64,000 bases of DNA from contig OY820914.1 in the NCBI GenBank assembly GCA_963682005.1, forward strand, positions 4,836,001-4,900,000. The letters run 5' to 3'. Positions 8,656 to 18,204 of the stretch are shown here, in pieces. The stretch is from CAIYUC01 sp963682005 (GTDB taxonomy: Bacteria > Bacteroidota > Bacteroidia > Bacteroidales > FEN-979). A model generated the notes under the pieces. That model was not told the origin of the DNA. It searched no databases and worked only from the letters and a program-made list of their open reading frames with translations. A program made the translations under genes and the position numbers. Position 1 is the first letter of the stretch; each line of letters opens with the position of its first letter.

Positions 8656-10092
8656 CTACTCCTCACAAAAGAACTTGTCCTCAAAATTCACCAGGTACAC
8701 CTTTTTCGTTGCACGGGTAACAGCCGTGTAGAGCCACCGCATATATTCAAGATTGAGCATCTTGTCATTCAGGTAGCCCTGGTCGACAAAGATCGTTTCC
8801 CATTGTCCGCCCTGGGTCTTGTGACAGGTCAGAGCATAAGCGAATTTCACCTGGAGGGCATTGAAATACGGGTTCGTTTTCACGTTTTCGATCCGTCCCC
8901 TGCGTGAAGGAATATCCGCATAATCCTCCATGACCGTCTGAAAAAGCCTGTTGTTATCAGCAGATGAGAGTGCGGGAGATTCCGACATAATGGTATCGAG
9001 GAGTATCTTTACATCGAGTTCCTTTTCCTCGGGATAATCCAGGAACCGGATGGTCACATCCGCGAACCGGAACCCGTAAAGATCGCGGATCGACCTGATC
9101 CGCATGATCTCGACAATATCCCCGTTGGCAATGAAACCGGCTGAAGATTCTTCCGGGAGCCAGTAATAATTATTCTTGACAACCATCATGTAATCACCGG
9201 TATTGATCTCCCCGTCGAAGAACAGGATTCTTTTTCTGATCTCCTGGTTGTAGATGTTTGCCCGTTTGTTCGACCTGCAGATGACAACGTAATTGTCTTT
9301 CCCCAGTGATGAATAGGCCGTGGTCAATGCTTCTTCAAGCTCATTGCCATGGATCCGTTCAATATCATTGAACGGCTTTACTGAGAAAACAGGCAGGTTG
9401 AATGACTGCCTGCTGATCTCATTCCGGATCGTTGTGGCATTTATCAGAATGCCGGATTTCTGCGACTGGCGAACAACTTCGGTAAGCTCAAACGATTCAA
9501 TCTCCAGGTTATAGGATTTCTGAAGGAAATCCGGATCAAGCGCCGGGCTGTAATCCAATCCGACAGGCGGCAACTGGGCCGTATCTCCGATAAAAAGCAG
9601 CTTGTTGTTCTCCCCGCTGAACACATAGGTGAAGAGATCTTCGAGGATATTCCTCGCCGAGAACATATTAAGATCCCTGAGGTTGGAATTCTGGATCATG
9701 GATGCTTCATCCACGATAAACAGCGTGTTCTTGTGCAGGTTCTTCTGCAATTTCAGGGCGATGACACCTTCTTTTGTTGTCCGTGCGAAAAAGATCTTCC
9801 GGTGAATGGTATTGGCCGGTCGCAGGGTATAGCTGGCAAGCACTTTTGCAGCTCTTCCTGTTGGTGCAAGCAGGACCTGCTTTTTTCCAAGATGAGGCAG
9901 AACGCCGACCAATGCTGTAACGATGGTAGTTTTTCCTGTACCCGCATATCCTTTCAGCAGGAACAGGGATTGGTTCGTTCCCCATGAATCGGTAAGAAAG
10001 GATGAGAGGCGTGAGATGAGCTTATGCTGACCCGGGGTGGGTTCATAAGGAAACTCCTTCAGGAGCAATGAGTTTACGGAATCCCGGTTCAT
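8656..10092 (-). CDS. RecD/Dda-like superfamily 1B DNA helicase
   Basis: A 478-aa ATPase of the SF1B helicase group, close in size to Bacteroidota AAA_30/UvrD_C_2 proteins and phage T4 Dda. Walker A GYAGTGKT is at 48-55, motif II VDEAS at 127-131, GDTAQLPPVG follows in motif III, and the C-terminal motifs ALTCHKTQGGQW and YTAVTRATKKVYLV complete the RecA2 domain. The N-terminal RecBC-interaction domains of long RecD2 are absent, so a role in replication or repair independent of RecBCD is likely. It follows the permease gene by 8 bp and is probably cotranscribed with it and upp. Confidence 0.85.
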   Translation of the reverse strand: MNRDSVNSLLLKEFPYEPTPGQHKLISRLSSFLTDSWGTNQSLFLLKGYAGTGKTTIVTALVGVLPHLGKKQVLLAPTGRAAKVLASYTLRPANTIHRKIFFARTTKEGVIALKLQKNLHKNTLFIVDEASMIQNSNLRDLNMFSARNILEDLFTYVFSGENNKLLFIGDTAQLPPVGLDYSPALDPDFLQKSYNLEIESFELTEVVRQSQKSGILINATTIRNEISRQSFNLPVFSVKPFNDIERIHGNELEEALTTAYSSLGKDNYVVICRSNKRANIYNQEIRKRILFFDGEINTGDYMMVVKNNYYWLPEESSAGFIANGDIVEIMRIRSIRDLYGFRFADVTIRFLDYPEEKELDVKILLDTIMSESPALSSADNNRLFQTVMEDYADIPSRRGRIENVKTNPYFNALQVKFAYALTCHKTQGGQWETIFVDQGYLNDKMLNLEYMRWLYTAVTRATKKVYLVNFEDKFFCEE

Positions 10093-10100
10093 TGCAGGAG

Positions 10101-11345
10101 TTATTCGTAACGTAAAGATTCGATCGGATCGAGGTTAGCGGCTTTCTGCGCGGGAAAGATCCCCGAAACAAGGGCCACAATGAAACAAAGGATCACCCCT
10201 GTTAATATCCATATCCAGGGAACGATAAAAGCCGTGCCAAACATCAGCGAAAGGAAATTCCCGATCAGGATTCCGAGAATGATCCCCAGTGCGCCACCGA
10301 TCTGTCCGATGACGACCGCTTCGACGAGGAACTGGTTGCGGATTACCCGTTTTGTAGCGCCCATCGCTTTCCGGATGCCAATTTCACGTGTCCTTTCCGT
10401 TACAGAAACAAGCATGATGTTCATCAGCCCGATGGCTGCCCCGATCAAGGTTATCAGGCCGATAAAGGTAGCGGCAACGGTGACGTATTTGATGTTCTCA
10501 ATGAGCATTTTCGCCACATTATCGCTTTTGGTGATCTCGAATGTGTTATCAGAACCTACAGCATCTTCCCTGATCGTCCTGAACAAGCCCGTCGCTTCAC
10601 CGATGGCCGCATCCATCATTTCCGGGCTTCTTGCCATGATGTTTATCGAAAACGACATGTTCGGCCTTGAAAAATACATCCTGCAATTGTTCAGGGTGAT
10701 GTAGCAACTCCTGTCGCCGCTGAATCCCATGCTGGAACCTTTCTCTTTCAGGGTCCCGACGATCACGTACTTCCCGGCTCCGATCGAAATCAGCTTCCCG
10801 ATCGGATCTTCTTTCTTCTTGAATAAGTCTTTGACCAGCTCTGAACCAATGATGCAGGAACTAGCTCCCGAATAAACCTCATTCTGGGTAAATACCCTCC
10901 CTTTTTCGATCTCATCCCCGGATGTTAAAATATAATTCTCATCGGTGCCCATCACCCGCACATTCGGATTGGTCTTGTAAGATTCATATTTCAAGGTAGC
11001 AATGTTGGAAGCAAAAGTGAACAGGGCGGTATGGGCAGGGAAGGTGTATTTCTCCTTGAATGCCAGCGCCTGCTGATAGGTGATCGGCTCGTAGACCTTC
11101 TGCTTATTGCCCTCGCCGCCAATATGGATTTGAAGAGTCCTGTTGCGGATCGTGAAAGTGTTTGAGCCCATCATCGTAAAATTCTGGATAAGGTAATATT
11201 TGATGGAGTCAGTGGCTGTAAGGATTCCAACAAGGGCCATGATTCCGAATGCGATGATCATAATGGTCAGAATTGTCCGGAGCAGATGCGAGCGGATCGA
11301 ATCCATGGAGATCCTGACATTCTCAATGACCAGTGCGTTTTTCAT
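10101..11345 (-). CDS. MacB/FtsX-type ABC transporter permease
   Basis: A 414-aa inner-membrane permease. One helix near the N-terminus (about 22-45) is followed by a large MacB-type periplasmic domain (about 50-270) and three C-terminal helices in the FtsX domain, including the conserved TERTREIGIRKAMGATKR stretch. It ends with GIFPAQKAANLDPIESLRYE, typical of this family. No ATPase gene lies next to it, so the partner must be encoded elsewhere. Likely cotranscribed after upp (17-bp gap) and before the helicase. Confidence 0.9.
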   Translation of the reverse strand: MKNALVIENVRISMDSIRSHLLRTILTIMIIAFGIMALVGILTATDSIKYYLIQNFTMMGSNTFTIRNRTLQIHIGGEGNKQKVYEPITYQQALAFKEKYTFPAHTALFTFASNIATLKYESYKTNPNVRVMGTDENYILTSGDEIEKGRVFTQNEVYSGASSCIIGSELVKDLFKKKEDPIGKLISIGAGKYVIVGTLKEKGSSMGFSGDRSCYITLNNCRMYFSRPNMSFSINIMARSPEMMDAAIGEATGLFRTIREDAVGSDNTFEITKSDNVAKMLIENIKYVTVAATFIGLITLIGAAIGLMNIMLVSVTERTREIGIRKAMGATKRVIRNQFLVEAVVIGQIGGALGIILGILIGNFLSLMFGTAFIVPWIWILTGVILCFIVALVSGIFPAQKAANLDPIESLRYE

Positions 11346-11362
11346 GATACCCGGTGTGTTTT

Positions 11363-12043
11363 TCAGTCTTTGGTTCCGAAAGCAAGATCTCCGGCATCAC
11401 CGAGACCCGGAACAATATATGCCTGGGCCGTCAGTTCATCATCAACGGCCCCGAGCCAGATGGTCACCTCCTCGGCCGGGAGATGGCTCTTGAGGTATTC
11501 AAGTCCTTCAACGCTCGCAAGCACAGCTGCAATATGGGTATGGGAAGGTTTTCCCTTGGTAAGCATTTCTTTGTAAGCCGTCAGCATTGAGGTTCCCGTG
11601 GCCAGCATCGGGTCACAAAGGATGACGACCCTTCCTTCCATGTCGGGAAGTGACGTATAACTGATCTTTGCTGTCAGCGGCCTGTCTTTATGCGACATCC
11701 TGTAAGCGGAAATGAAAGCATTTTCCGACTTGTCGAAATAGTTGAGGAATCCCTGGTGAAACGGGAGCCCTGCCCGCAGGATTGTTGCCAGGATCGGCTG
11801 GTTTTTAATAACCGGAACATTTGCAATGCCAAGGGTAGTCGTCACCTCCTTTGTTTCATATAGCAGCTTCTTGCTGATCTCATAAGCAAAGATCTCCCCG
11901 ATCCGTTCCATGTTATACCTGAAACGCATACTGTCTTTCTGGATCTCAACATCCCTGATCTCAGCCATGAACTGATTCATGACAGAATCCACATTATTTA
12001 AGATATTTACTACCATCTTTGCTTCCGGTTTGGTTGGATACAA
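11363..12043 (-). CDS. upp: Uracil phosphoribosyltransferase
   Basis: Pyrimidine salvage enzyme making UMP from uracil and PRPP. The PRPP-binding loop VVILCDPMLATGTSM and the uracil-binding end YIVPGLGDAGDLAFG are intact, and 226 aa is close to the family length. ILRAGLPFHQGF is the usual central motif. An alternative start is the Met at codon 10. First gene of a probable three-gene transcript with the MacB-like permease and RecD-like helicase. Confidence 0.95.
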   Translation of the reverse strand: MYPTKPEAKMVVNILNNVDSVMNQFMAEIRDVEIQKDSMRFRYNMERIGEIFAYEISKKLLYETKEVTTTLGIANVPVIKNQPILATILRAGLPFHQGFLNYFDKSENAFISAYRMSHKDRPLTAKISYTSLPDMEGRVVILCDPMLATGTSMLTAYKEMLTKGKPSHTHIAAVLASVEGLEYLKSHLPAEEVTIWLGAVDDELTAQAYIVPGLGDAGDLAFGTKD

Positions 12044-12239
12044 ACCTACATGAATTTTATGAACTTTACAAGGTGATACCTAAATTTTAATCTGTTTTCC
12101 TTCCATACCAGGATAATATCGGATCCATGATCAATTCATGGAGACATACCCTCCCCTATAATCCCTACCATACCAGCAGCTACTCTTTATACATATTTTT
12201 ACACTCATCGATCAAACAACAATTGAAATTTTTCTTCCT

Positions 12240-12490
12240 TTTGTCCTTTTCTTTTGCTTGCCTCCCGCCTTCGGCGGGATAAACTCCAGAAAAGAACGAA
12301 AACCTACCTGCCATGCCTTCGGCAGGTAAACCGGCGGGCAGGGAAAAAGGCAGCCTGGGTTTTCGGCGACCCACTTACGGTTCGATTCCTAAGCCAGTCA
12401 AGACGTTCGGCAAATTGTACCCACCCCGACCTTCGGTCTTCCCCTCCTTACTGGCAGGGAGGGGATTTGAGGGGTGGGTACGAAGTGACA
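12240..12490. repeat. Hairpin-rich dispersed intergenic element
   Basis: The 12044-12497 gap has no supportable gene. It holds a chain of TTC-loop hairpins: CCCGCC-TTC-GGCGGG (12264-12278), then CCTGCC..CTTCGGCAGG, then a nested structure with outer arms GTACCCACCCC (12417-12427) and GGGGTGGGTAC (12471-12481) enclosing CCCCTCC (12441-12447) and GGAGGGG (12458-12464). Elements with such CCCACCCC/CCCCTCC arms are common between genes in Bacteroidota genomes. The segment at 12044-12239 is plain AT-rich sequence in which I see nothing. Confidence 0.65.
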
Positions 12491-12497
12491 AACGGCT

Positions 12498-13439
12498 TTA
12501 TTGACTGGGGTCCTCCCCTTTCCGGAACGTGTAAAAGAATCGCCAGGGTTGCGGCAACCGGTTGATCAGGACCTTGTAATACGAAATTTCAGTAGCGCCA
12601 AATCCTTTATAGAACCTGGCAACATTTTTATCATTCGAACCTTCGAAATCAAGGATCATGGGTAAGCCGGAATGGTCACGGATTATATGATCCACCATCA
12701 GGAACATCGCTCCTTTTTCGCGGGCTTTTAGGTTTGACGCTGCGAGCTGGTAGATCAGGCGGGAATTGTCTTTAAGAAAAAATGCCCCGGCACACAGGGA
12801 ACCATCGGGCAGGTAAATTCCCGTTATGAAACTGAACGTGTTCTTCAGGCAATACTCCATCATATTCCTCAAAACCTGGTAATGGTGAAATTTCACCCGT
12901 TCTTCCTGCTTTCCGTAGTTTTCCCTGAATAGCGATATCAGTTCATCGGGATCTACTTTATTCCCGGTCACGAGGTCCTCGTTTTGTGCTTTCCTGATAT
13001 TCCTCCGGGTATTCTGGTCATAATTCAAAACGAGATCAGGGTAAGAATGGATCAGGTCCAGCTCATGATTCAGCCGTTTAACAGTTTGTATCCGGTTCAC
13101 ATCCACCTTGTTCATCGAATTAAGATGAATTTCGACAAAACGGAATTTCTGCGGGATTGCATCCAGGAAATCCTGAACCAGCTTCCCCGAAAGGAGGTTT
13201 CGTGAAAAAAGGCCAAGCTGCTGTGCAAAATAAGGCTGGTAAAGGTATTTGATCAAATACTTCCGGTTATAGGTCAGGGGAAATACACTGTCATAGTCCC
13301 CTTCAACCAGTCCATCCCATCCCGGACAAATAATGTCGAGATACCAGGAAAATCCATAAACGATCCTGTTGACCGAATCGCTGATGCATTTATCCCACTT
13401 CTGTTTATCGATCTCATGATGCGGAATGTACCTGACCAT
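12498..13439 (-). CDS. FemAB/GNAT-fold acyltransferase-like protein
   Basis: A 313-aa protein resembling the Acetyltransf_6 (FemAB-like, double-GNAT) group. Typical features are NYDQNTRRNIRKAQ (about 158-171), the central LCAGAFFLKDNSRLIYQLAAS block, and GAMFLMVDHIIRDHSG..LDFEGSNDKNVARFYKGFGA near the end. Members are often near polysaccharide genes and may transfer an acyl or aminoacyl group to an envelope component. It is followed on the same strand by a 25-bp gap from the polysaccharide deacetylase-like gene, so the two are probably one operon. Confidence 0.75.
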   Translation of the reverse strand: MVRYIPHHEIDKQKWDKCISDSVNRIVYGFSWYLDIICPGWDGLVEGDYDSVFPLTYNRKYLIKYLYQPYFAQQLGLFSRNLLSGKLVQDFLDAIPQKFRFVEIHLNSMNKVDVNRIQTVKRLNHELDLIHSYPDLVLNYDQNTRRNIRKAQNEDLVTGNKVDPDELISLFRENYGKQEERVKFHHYQVLRNMMEYCLKNTFSFITGIYLPDGSLCAGAFFLKDNSRLIYQLAASNLKAREKGAMFLMVDHIIRDHSGLPMILDFEGSNDKNVARFYKGFGATEISYYKVLINRLPQPWRFFYTFRKGEDPSQ

Positions 13440-13464
13440 AATTTATTGATCTTAGATCCCCCTC

Positions 13465-14769
13465 TTAACGGGCAGCAACAAGCATCTCTTCATAAACCGC
13501 TCTCCAGCCCTGCCACCTGCCGGTGTCGGAAAGACTTTCATTATGCCATAAACTGACAAATTCACCATTGACAGATTTCACAATGCCGATCGTTTTCCGT
13601 ATCTTTTCAATGGCCCTTTCACGATCAAGGTGGTAATAATCATGCAGCGTGACGTCCATGATGGAAACCGGATGGATGCGTAATGGAGTTTCGAAATTTG
13701 TAAGCAGGTCGAAAAAATTGAACGGGCTTGCAATGCTGGCCCTGAAACCGACGGATGCTGCATAACCCATGGAATAATCATCGGTGATGCCAAGTTCAAT
13801 CAGGTTCCTGTATGTCTTCGGAAGATTTATCTTCAGGAAATGCTGCCGGCTTAGGTGGATGCTTCTGTGAAGGACCTTCGACAGCCGTATGATCTCGGTA
13901 TTCAGTTTTGAAAAGTGCTTATTTGATGAAAGCGAAGGATGGATTCCGATTGTACCGGTTTTATCGAGGGTTCTGACCAAATCGTGAAACCGGCTGTTTG
14001 TGATGGTCACATTGTTGTCATCCCGGCCGTAATCTGCAAATAGCATAAAATATAAAACTTTTAAGCTCTCCGACGCATGCAGTTTATCGAGATACGAATA
14101 ATTGTCATACGGATCCCTCTTCCTCCCGAGAAGAACCTCTGTACGCAAGACAATATCCGGCCAGTTCTGTTTTACGACAGACCGCCAGTAACTTCCGAAA
14201 GTTCGCCATATCTTCCTGTATTTAAAGGCATAGGCATGATCAATATCGATCGTAGGTATGTGCCGGTATTGAGGAAGGTTAAATTTCTGTGCAGGATAAT
14301 GCTGAAGAATGATGTCCCTGATCCGGAGAGCCCAGATATTGATCACCGGCTGATGAAGGAATTTGGCATAATAAGCAATGCTGTCGTGGATCCTGAAGCG
14401 CCCGTATTTATCGGGTTTGAAAGGGAGGTATTCTTCATAACGGGTAACCAGGTAAAATGCCGCCGCAAAAGGATCGAAAGGAAGTGCAGATTTCTTATCA
14501 TCATGAAAGAAAAGCACATTCGATCCTTCAAACTCCATGGTTTCGATGTTCTGCGTGATCACAATATTCTCGAACAGGATGCCTGTGGATTTGAAGAAAA
14601 TTCCTTCATCCACATGATCTGTTGAATAGTTGATCTTCGGCCCTGTAAAAGATAGGAAATCTTCCGGCGAATCAGTCAGGGTAAATTCTGCCCCAAGAAG
14701 CTCACCGAATATTAAATTGAATATATAATCTGCCCTGTTGGTTATGGTTGGGATATAGATCAGCAGCAT
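13465..14769 (-). CDS. Polysaccharide deacetylase-like family protein
   Basis: A 434-aa protein of the Bacteroidota family with an N-terminal domain of unknown function and a C-terminal NodB-like (polysaccharide deacetylase) barrel. IPTIDIDHAYAFK resembles the first metal motif, GIHPSLSSNKH the H-x3-H region, and the end has SLWHNESLSDTGRWQGWRAVYEEML. I chose ATG 14769 (MLLIYIPTITNRADYIFN) over the longer open frame starting at 14862, since the extra residues look noncoding and overlap the dnaX promoter region. Likely acts on a cell-surface glycan together with the downstream FemAB-like protein. Confidence 0.75.
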   Translation of the reverse strand: MLLIYIPTITNRADYIFNLIFGELLGAEFTLTDSPEDFLSFTGPKINYSTDHVDEGIFFKSTGILFENIVITQNIETMEFEGSNVLFFHDDKKSALPFDPFAAAFYLVTRYEEYLPFKPDKYGRFRIHDSIAYYAKFLHQPVINIWALRIRDIILQHYPAQKFNLPQYRHIPTIDIDHAYAFKYRKIWRTFGSYWRSVVKQNWPDIVLRTEVLLGRKRDPYDNYSYLDKLHASESLKVLYFMLFADYGRDDNNVTITNSRFHDLVRTLDKTGTIGIHPSLSSNKHFSKLNTEIIRLSKVLHRSIHLSRQHFLKINLPKTYRNLIELGITDDYSMGYAASVGFRASIASPFNFFDLLTNFETPLRIHPVSIMDVTLHDYYHLDRERAIEKIRKTIGIVKSVNGEFVSLWHNESLSDTGRWQGWRAVYEEMLVAAR

Positions 14770-14849
14770 AGTTTCAGATCCGATAACAGGATGCAAATTA
14801 CGGAAATTTTCATGACATTGGGCATCGGCATCAACATTAAAAAGTTTAG

Positions 14850-14857
14850 TACCTTTG
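14850..14857 (+). promoter_or_regulatory. dnaX promoter -7 element (TACCTTTG)
   Basis: TACCTTTG lies 34 nt before the dnaX start codon. It sits inside the longer version of the divergent deacetylase frame, which supports the shorter start chosen for that gene. Confidence 0.55.
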
Positions 14858-14891
14858 AACACAATAATTCAACGCTATCCTTCTGTCCAAT

Positions 14892-16598
14892 ATGGAGAAC
14901 TTTATCGTATCGGCACGCAAGTACAGACCGCAAACGTTCGACACGGTGGTGGGTCAGAATTCCATCACCAACACGCTGAAAAATGCCATCCGGAACAATC
15001 AGCTGGCACAGGCTTTTCTTTTTTGCGGACCCAGGGGCATCGGCAAGACGACCTGTGCCAGGATCCTCGCCAAAACGATCAATTGCGAAAACCTCTCTGC
15101 AACCGCGGAAGCTTGTGACAAATGCCCTTCATGCGTTTCATTCAATGAAAATGCATCATTCAATATTTATGAGCTCGACGGAGCTTCAAACAATTCGGTG
15201 GATGAGATCAGGAACCTTGTGGATAAGGTAAGGATCCCGCCGCAGATGGGCAAATACAAGGTATATATCATCGATGAAGTCCATATGCTTTCGGCTTCCG
15301 CTTTCAATGCTTTCCTGAAAACACTGGAAGAACCTCCGGCCTATGCAAAATTCATCCTTGCCACCACCGAAAAGCACAAGATCATTCCCACGATCCTCTC
15401 ACGGTGCCAGATATTTGATTTTAAAAGGATCACGGTGGATGACATCGTAAACCACCTGAAATTCGTGGCAGCGAAAGAATCCATCGATGCAGAGGACAAT
15501 GCGCTTCATATCATTGCCCAGAAAGCTGATGGAGCGATGCGCGACGCTTTGTCGATCTTCGACCAGCTTGTGAGCTTCGCCGGTGATAAACTGACCTATG
15601 AGACTGTTCTTGAGAACCTGAATGTTCTTGATTATGAATATTTCTTCAGGATCACCGACCAGATCCTCAGGGGGGATATCCCGGGAACGCTTCTTACCAT
15701 CAATGAAATTCTTGAGAAAGGATTCGACGGACAGCATTTCCTGGTAGGATTTGGTCAGCACCTCAGGAATCTATTGGTATGCAAGGATCCTGTCACCATT
15801 AAACTTCTGGAGACAGCACCTGCTATCCGGAGTCACTACCTTGAACAGTCCTCTGTTTGTCCTGTGGACTGCCTTCTTACCATCCTGGATATCAACAACC
15901 GTTGCGACCTGAGTTATAAAGTGAGTAACAACAAGCGGCTGCACCTTGAAATTGCCCTGATGCAGATGGCAAATCTTAGCAATGCACCCACACGAACACA
16001 GCCGGCAGAACGTGAGATCAGAAATCCGGTCATGAAACCACCTGTCCCCGCTTCGAAAAAGCCTGAAGAACCTGCTCCGCCCGCACCTCCGAAAAAAGCA
16101 GAGACGCCCTCACAGAAGGACACCAAACCCCTACCCGGCACCTTTTCGATAAAAAGTAATCTCAAACCGGAAGCCACAAAGGTCGAAAACCCTGCTCCTG
16201 TTGTTAAGGAAGGAGACGTAATATATAAGCCATCAGCTCAATTCTCCCAGCAGATGCTGGAAGAAGCCTGGGATGAATACAGTGAAATGATCCGAAGGGA
16301 ACACCCTGACCTTGCCAACACCTTCAAAAAGCACAGGCCATTCCTTAAAGAGGATTTCCTGATCGAATTCGCCGTTGAGAATAAACTTCTTGAAGAAAAA
16401 CTCAATTACCAGAGAAATGAGCTCCTGCAATTCCTGATGAAAAAGCTTGATAATTTTAGCGTCAATCTTCAAACTATCATAATCGAAAACCCGAAAGGCT
16501 CAAAACCCTACACTGACAGGGAAAAATTTGAGCATATGTCGGTAAAGAATCCGGCTTTGAATGACCTGAGAGAAATGCTGGATCTTGATCTTGATTGA
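14892..16598 (+). CDS. dnaX: DNA polymerase III subunits gamma and tau
   Basis: Clamp-loader ATPase of the replisome. Walker A GPRGIGKT (46-53), zinc-binding cysteines 65, 75, 78 and 81, IIDEVHML (126-133) and the SRC sensor in ILSRCQIFDFKRI are all present. After the three clamp-loader domains comes a Pro/Lys-rich linker (about 370-450) and a tau-type C-terminal domain of about 110 residues. I did not find a clear A-run slippery site that would make a separate gamma form. Monocistronic, preceded by a Bacteroidota promoter. Confidence 0.97.
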   Translation: MENFIVSARKYRPQTFDTVVGQNSITNTLKNAIRNNQLAQAFLFCGPRGIGKTTCARILAKTINCENLSATAEACDKCPSCVSFNENASFNIYELDGASNNSVDEIRNLVDKVRIPPQMGKYKVYIIDEVHMLSASAFNAFLKTLEEPPAYAKFILATTEKHKIIPTILSRCQIFDFKRITVDDIVNHLKFVAAKESIDAEDNALHIIAQKADGAMRDALSIFDQLVSFAGDKLTYETVLENLNVLDYEYFFRITDQILRGDIPGTLLTINEILEKGFDGQHFLVGFGQHLRNLLVCKDPVTIKLLETAPAIRSHYLEQSSVCPVDCLLTILDINNRCDLSYKVSNNKRLHLEIALMQMANLSNAPTRTQPAEREIRNPVMKPPVPASKKPEEPAPPAPPKKAETPSQKDTKPLPGTFSIKSNLKPEATKVENPAPVVKEGDVIYKPSAQFSQQMLEEAWDEYSEMIRREHPDLANTFKKHRPFLKEDFLIEFAVENKLLEEKLNYQRNELLQFLMKKLDNFSVNLQTIIIENPKGSKPYTDREKFEHMSVKNPALNDLREMLDLDLD

Positions 16599-16600
16599 TG

Positions 16601-16680
16601 ACGGGAGGTCGGAGGCCGGATGTCGGAGGATAGAGAATGGAGGATAGAGGATAGATGTTTTAAGCCCGAAGCCCGAAGCC
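16601..16680. repeat. Mixed 7-bp tandem arrays downstream of dnaX
   Basis: Short runs of AGGTCGG-type, AGGATAG-type and AGCCCGA heptamers occupy most of the dnaX to pfkB gap, all in about a 7-bp period. Confidence 0.7.
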
Positions 16681-16702
16681 ATAACCCAACCAGATAATCT
16701 TA

Positions 16703-17635
16703 ATGCACAAGGAGAGGAAAGTTTTTACCATCGGAGAAACAGTTCTGGATATTATTTTCAGGGATGGAATACCCCTGGCGGCCAAACCCGGCGGCTCCAT
16801 GCTCAATTCTGCTGTTTCATTGGGAAGATGCGGCATCCCGGTGTCCTTGATCAGTGAGGCCGGATCCGATATGCCTGAAAAAACCGTGACTGATTTCCTT
16901 ACCAAAAATGGCGTTGACACTCGTTTTGTCCAAAAGTATGAACACGGGAACACTGCCATCGCTCTTGCATTCCTGGATTCAAAGGGGGATGCATCCTATT
17001 CCTTTTACCGTTCATTCCCGAAGGAACGCCTGACCCTTGAACTTCCCCCGGTCTCGCCGGATGATATCATTCTTTTCGGCTCGTTTTTTTCGATCACACC
17101 TGAAATCCGGGAAACGGTCATCAGGTTTCTGAAGTCGGCACGATCCACCGGGGCACTGCTTATCTACGACCCCAATTTCCGTCCGCAGCACCTGACAGAA
17201 CTGGATAGTACCCGGCCCTGGATCATCGAAAACATCTCCCTGGCTGACATCGTAAGAGGCTCCGATGAAGATTTTCTTCATATTTTTGGAGTCGGAAATT
17301 CCATCCGTGCCTTTGAAGTCGTTAAGGATGCCGGATGTTCGTTCCTTATCTATACCAAAAATAAAGAGGATATCCATTTGCACCGTAATGATACTTTTTT
17401 GACCCTGCCGGTCCCATCCTTGAAACCGGTAAGTACGATCGGTGCAGGAGATGCCTTCAATGCTGGTTTGATCTATACCCTGATGACGGAGAAACTGGGA
17501 AGGGATGAATTGTACACCATGCAGGAAATGACACTGGTCCAACTGGCTGAAACAGGTTCCCTGTTTGCAGGAGATGTCTGCCGGAGCGTGGATAATTATG
17601 TATCATGGAATTTTGTAAAAATGATTAATCAATGA
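16703..17635 (+). CDS. PfkB family carbohydrate kinase (fructokinase-like)
   Basis: A 310-aa sugar kinase of the ribokinase/PfkB family. The N-terminal GGSMLNSAVSLGRCG matches the first PfkB signature, and TIGAGDAFNAGL near residues 247-258 is the second, with the catalytic Asp. The substrate is not certain; fructose is most usual for this subgroup. Its stop overlaps the ATG of the acyltransferase gene (ATGA at 17632-17635), so the next two genes are translationally coupled with it. Confidence 0.85.
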   Translation: MHKERKVFTIGETVLDIIFRDGIPLAAKPGGSMLNSAVSLGRCGIPVSLISEAGSDMPEKTVTDFLTKNGVDTRFVQKYEHGNTAIALAFLDSKGDASYSFYRSFPKERLTLELPPVSPDDIILFGSFFSITPEIRETVIRFLKSARSTGALLIYDPNFRPQHLTELDSTRPWIIENISLADIVRGSDEDFLHIFGVGNSIRAFEVVKDAGCSFLIYTKNKEDIHLHRNDTFLTLPVPSLKPVSTIGAGDAFNAGLIYTLMTEKLGRDELYTMQEMTLVQLAETGSLFAGDVCRSVDNYVSWNFVKMINQ

Positions 17636-18204
17636 TGGTCACAATCTCCAAACTCATCTTGCGGATTTTTGGCTGGCATACCAGCGGGTCATTGCCTCCC
17701 GGGATAAAAAAGGCAGTAATGATCGTAGCACCCCATACCAGTTATTGGGATTTTGTGATTGGCAAACTGACTTACTGGTCATCCAGGACACAGATACGGA
17801 TCCTAATTAAGAAAGAATCATTCAGGTTCCCGCTTGGAATTTTACTCAGATGGCTGGGAGCCATCCCTGTGGACCGCGGGAAAAAGAACAACAATATGGT
17901 TGAACAGGTGATCCGGGTTTTCAGTGAGCATGAAACGCTTGTAGTTGTTATCACTCCCGAAGGAACCAGAAGCCTTGTAAGGCAATGGAAAAAAGGTTTT
18001 TACCTGATCGCAATGGGAGCACAGGTTCCGATAGCCCTTGCATTTATCGATTACAAAAACAAAACCGGTGGTGTAGGCCCGATCCTGGTTCCCACAGGTG
18101 ATTTTGAAAAAGATATGGAGTTCATTTATGACTTCTACCGTGATAAAACGGGAAGGCATCCCGAGCAATTTAACCTCACCAATTCAAAACACGAATCCCC
18201 ATGA
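17632..18204 (+). CDS. PlsC-like 1-acylglycerol-3-phosphate acyltransferase
   Basis: A 190-aa acyltransferase with the H-x4-D catalytic motif in HTSYWD (His 35, Asp 40) and the phosphate-binding TPEGTRS motif (near residues 104-110). The short form lacks the N-terminal membrane helices of PlsC proper, as in other small Bacteroidota homologues. Second gene of a tightly overlapping trio. Confidence 0.85.
   Translation: MMVTISKLILRIFGWHTSGSLPPGIKKAVMIVAPHTSYWDFVIGKLTYWSSRTQIRILIKKESFRFPLGILLRWLGAIPVDRGKKNNNMVEQVIRVFSEHETLVVVITPEGTRSLVRQWKKGFYLIAMGAQVPIALAFIDYKNKTGGVGPILVPTGDFEKDMEFIYDFYRDKTGRHPEQFNLTNSKHESP

Noticed and set aside
12180..12565. Short frames on both strands in the upp to FemAB-like gap
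   Set aside because: They lie in the hairpin-rich element, have no start context and look like translated repeats.
14770..14862. Longer N-terminus for the polysaccharide deacetylase-like gene
   Set aside because: The extra 31 codons cover the dnaX -7 box, and the family start fits MLLIYIPTITNR at 14769.
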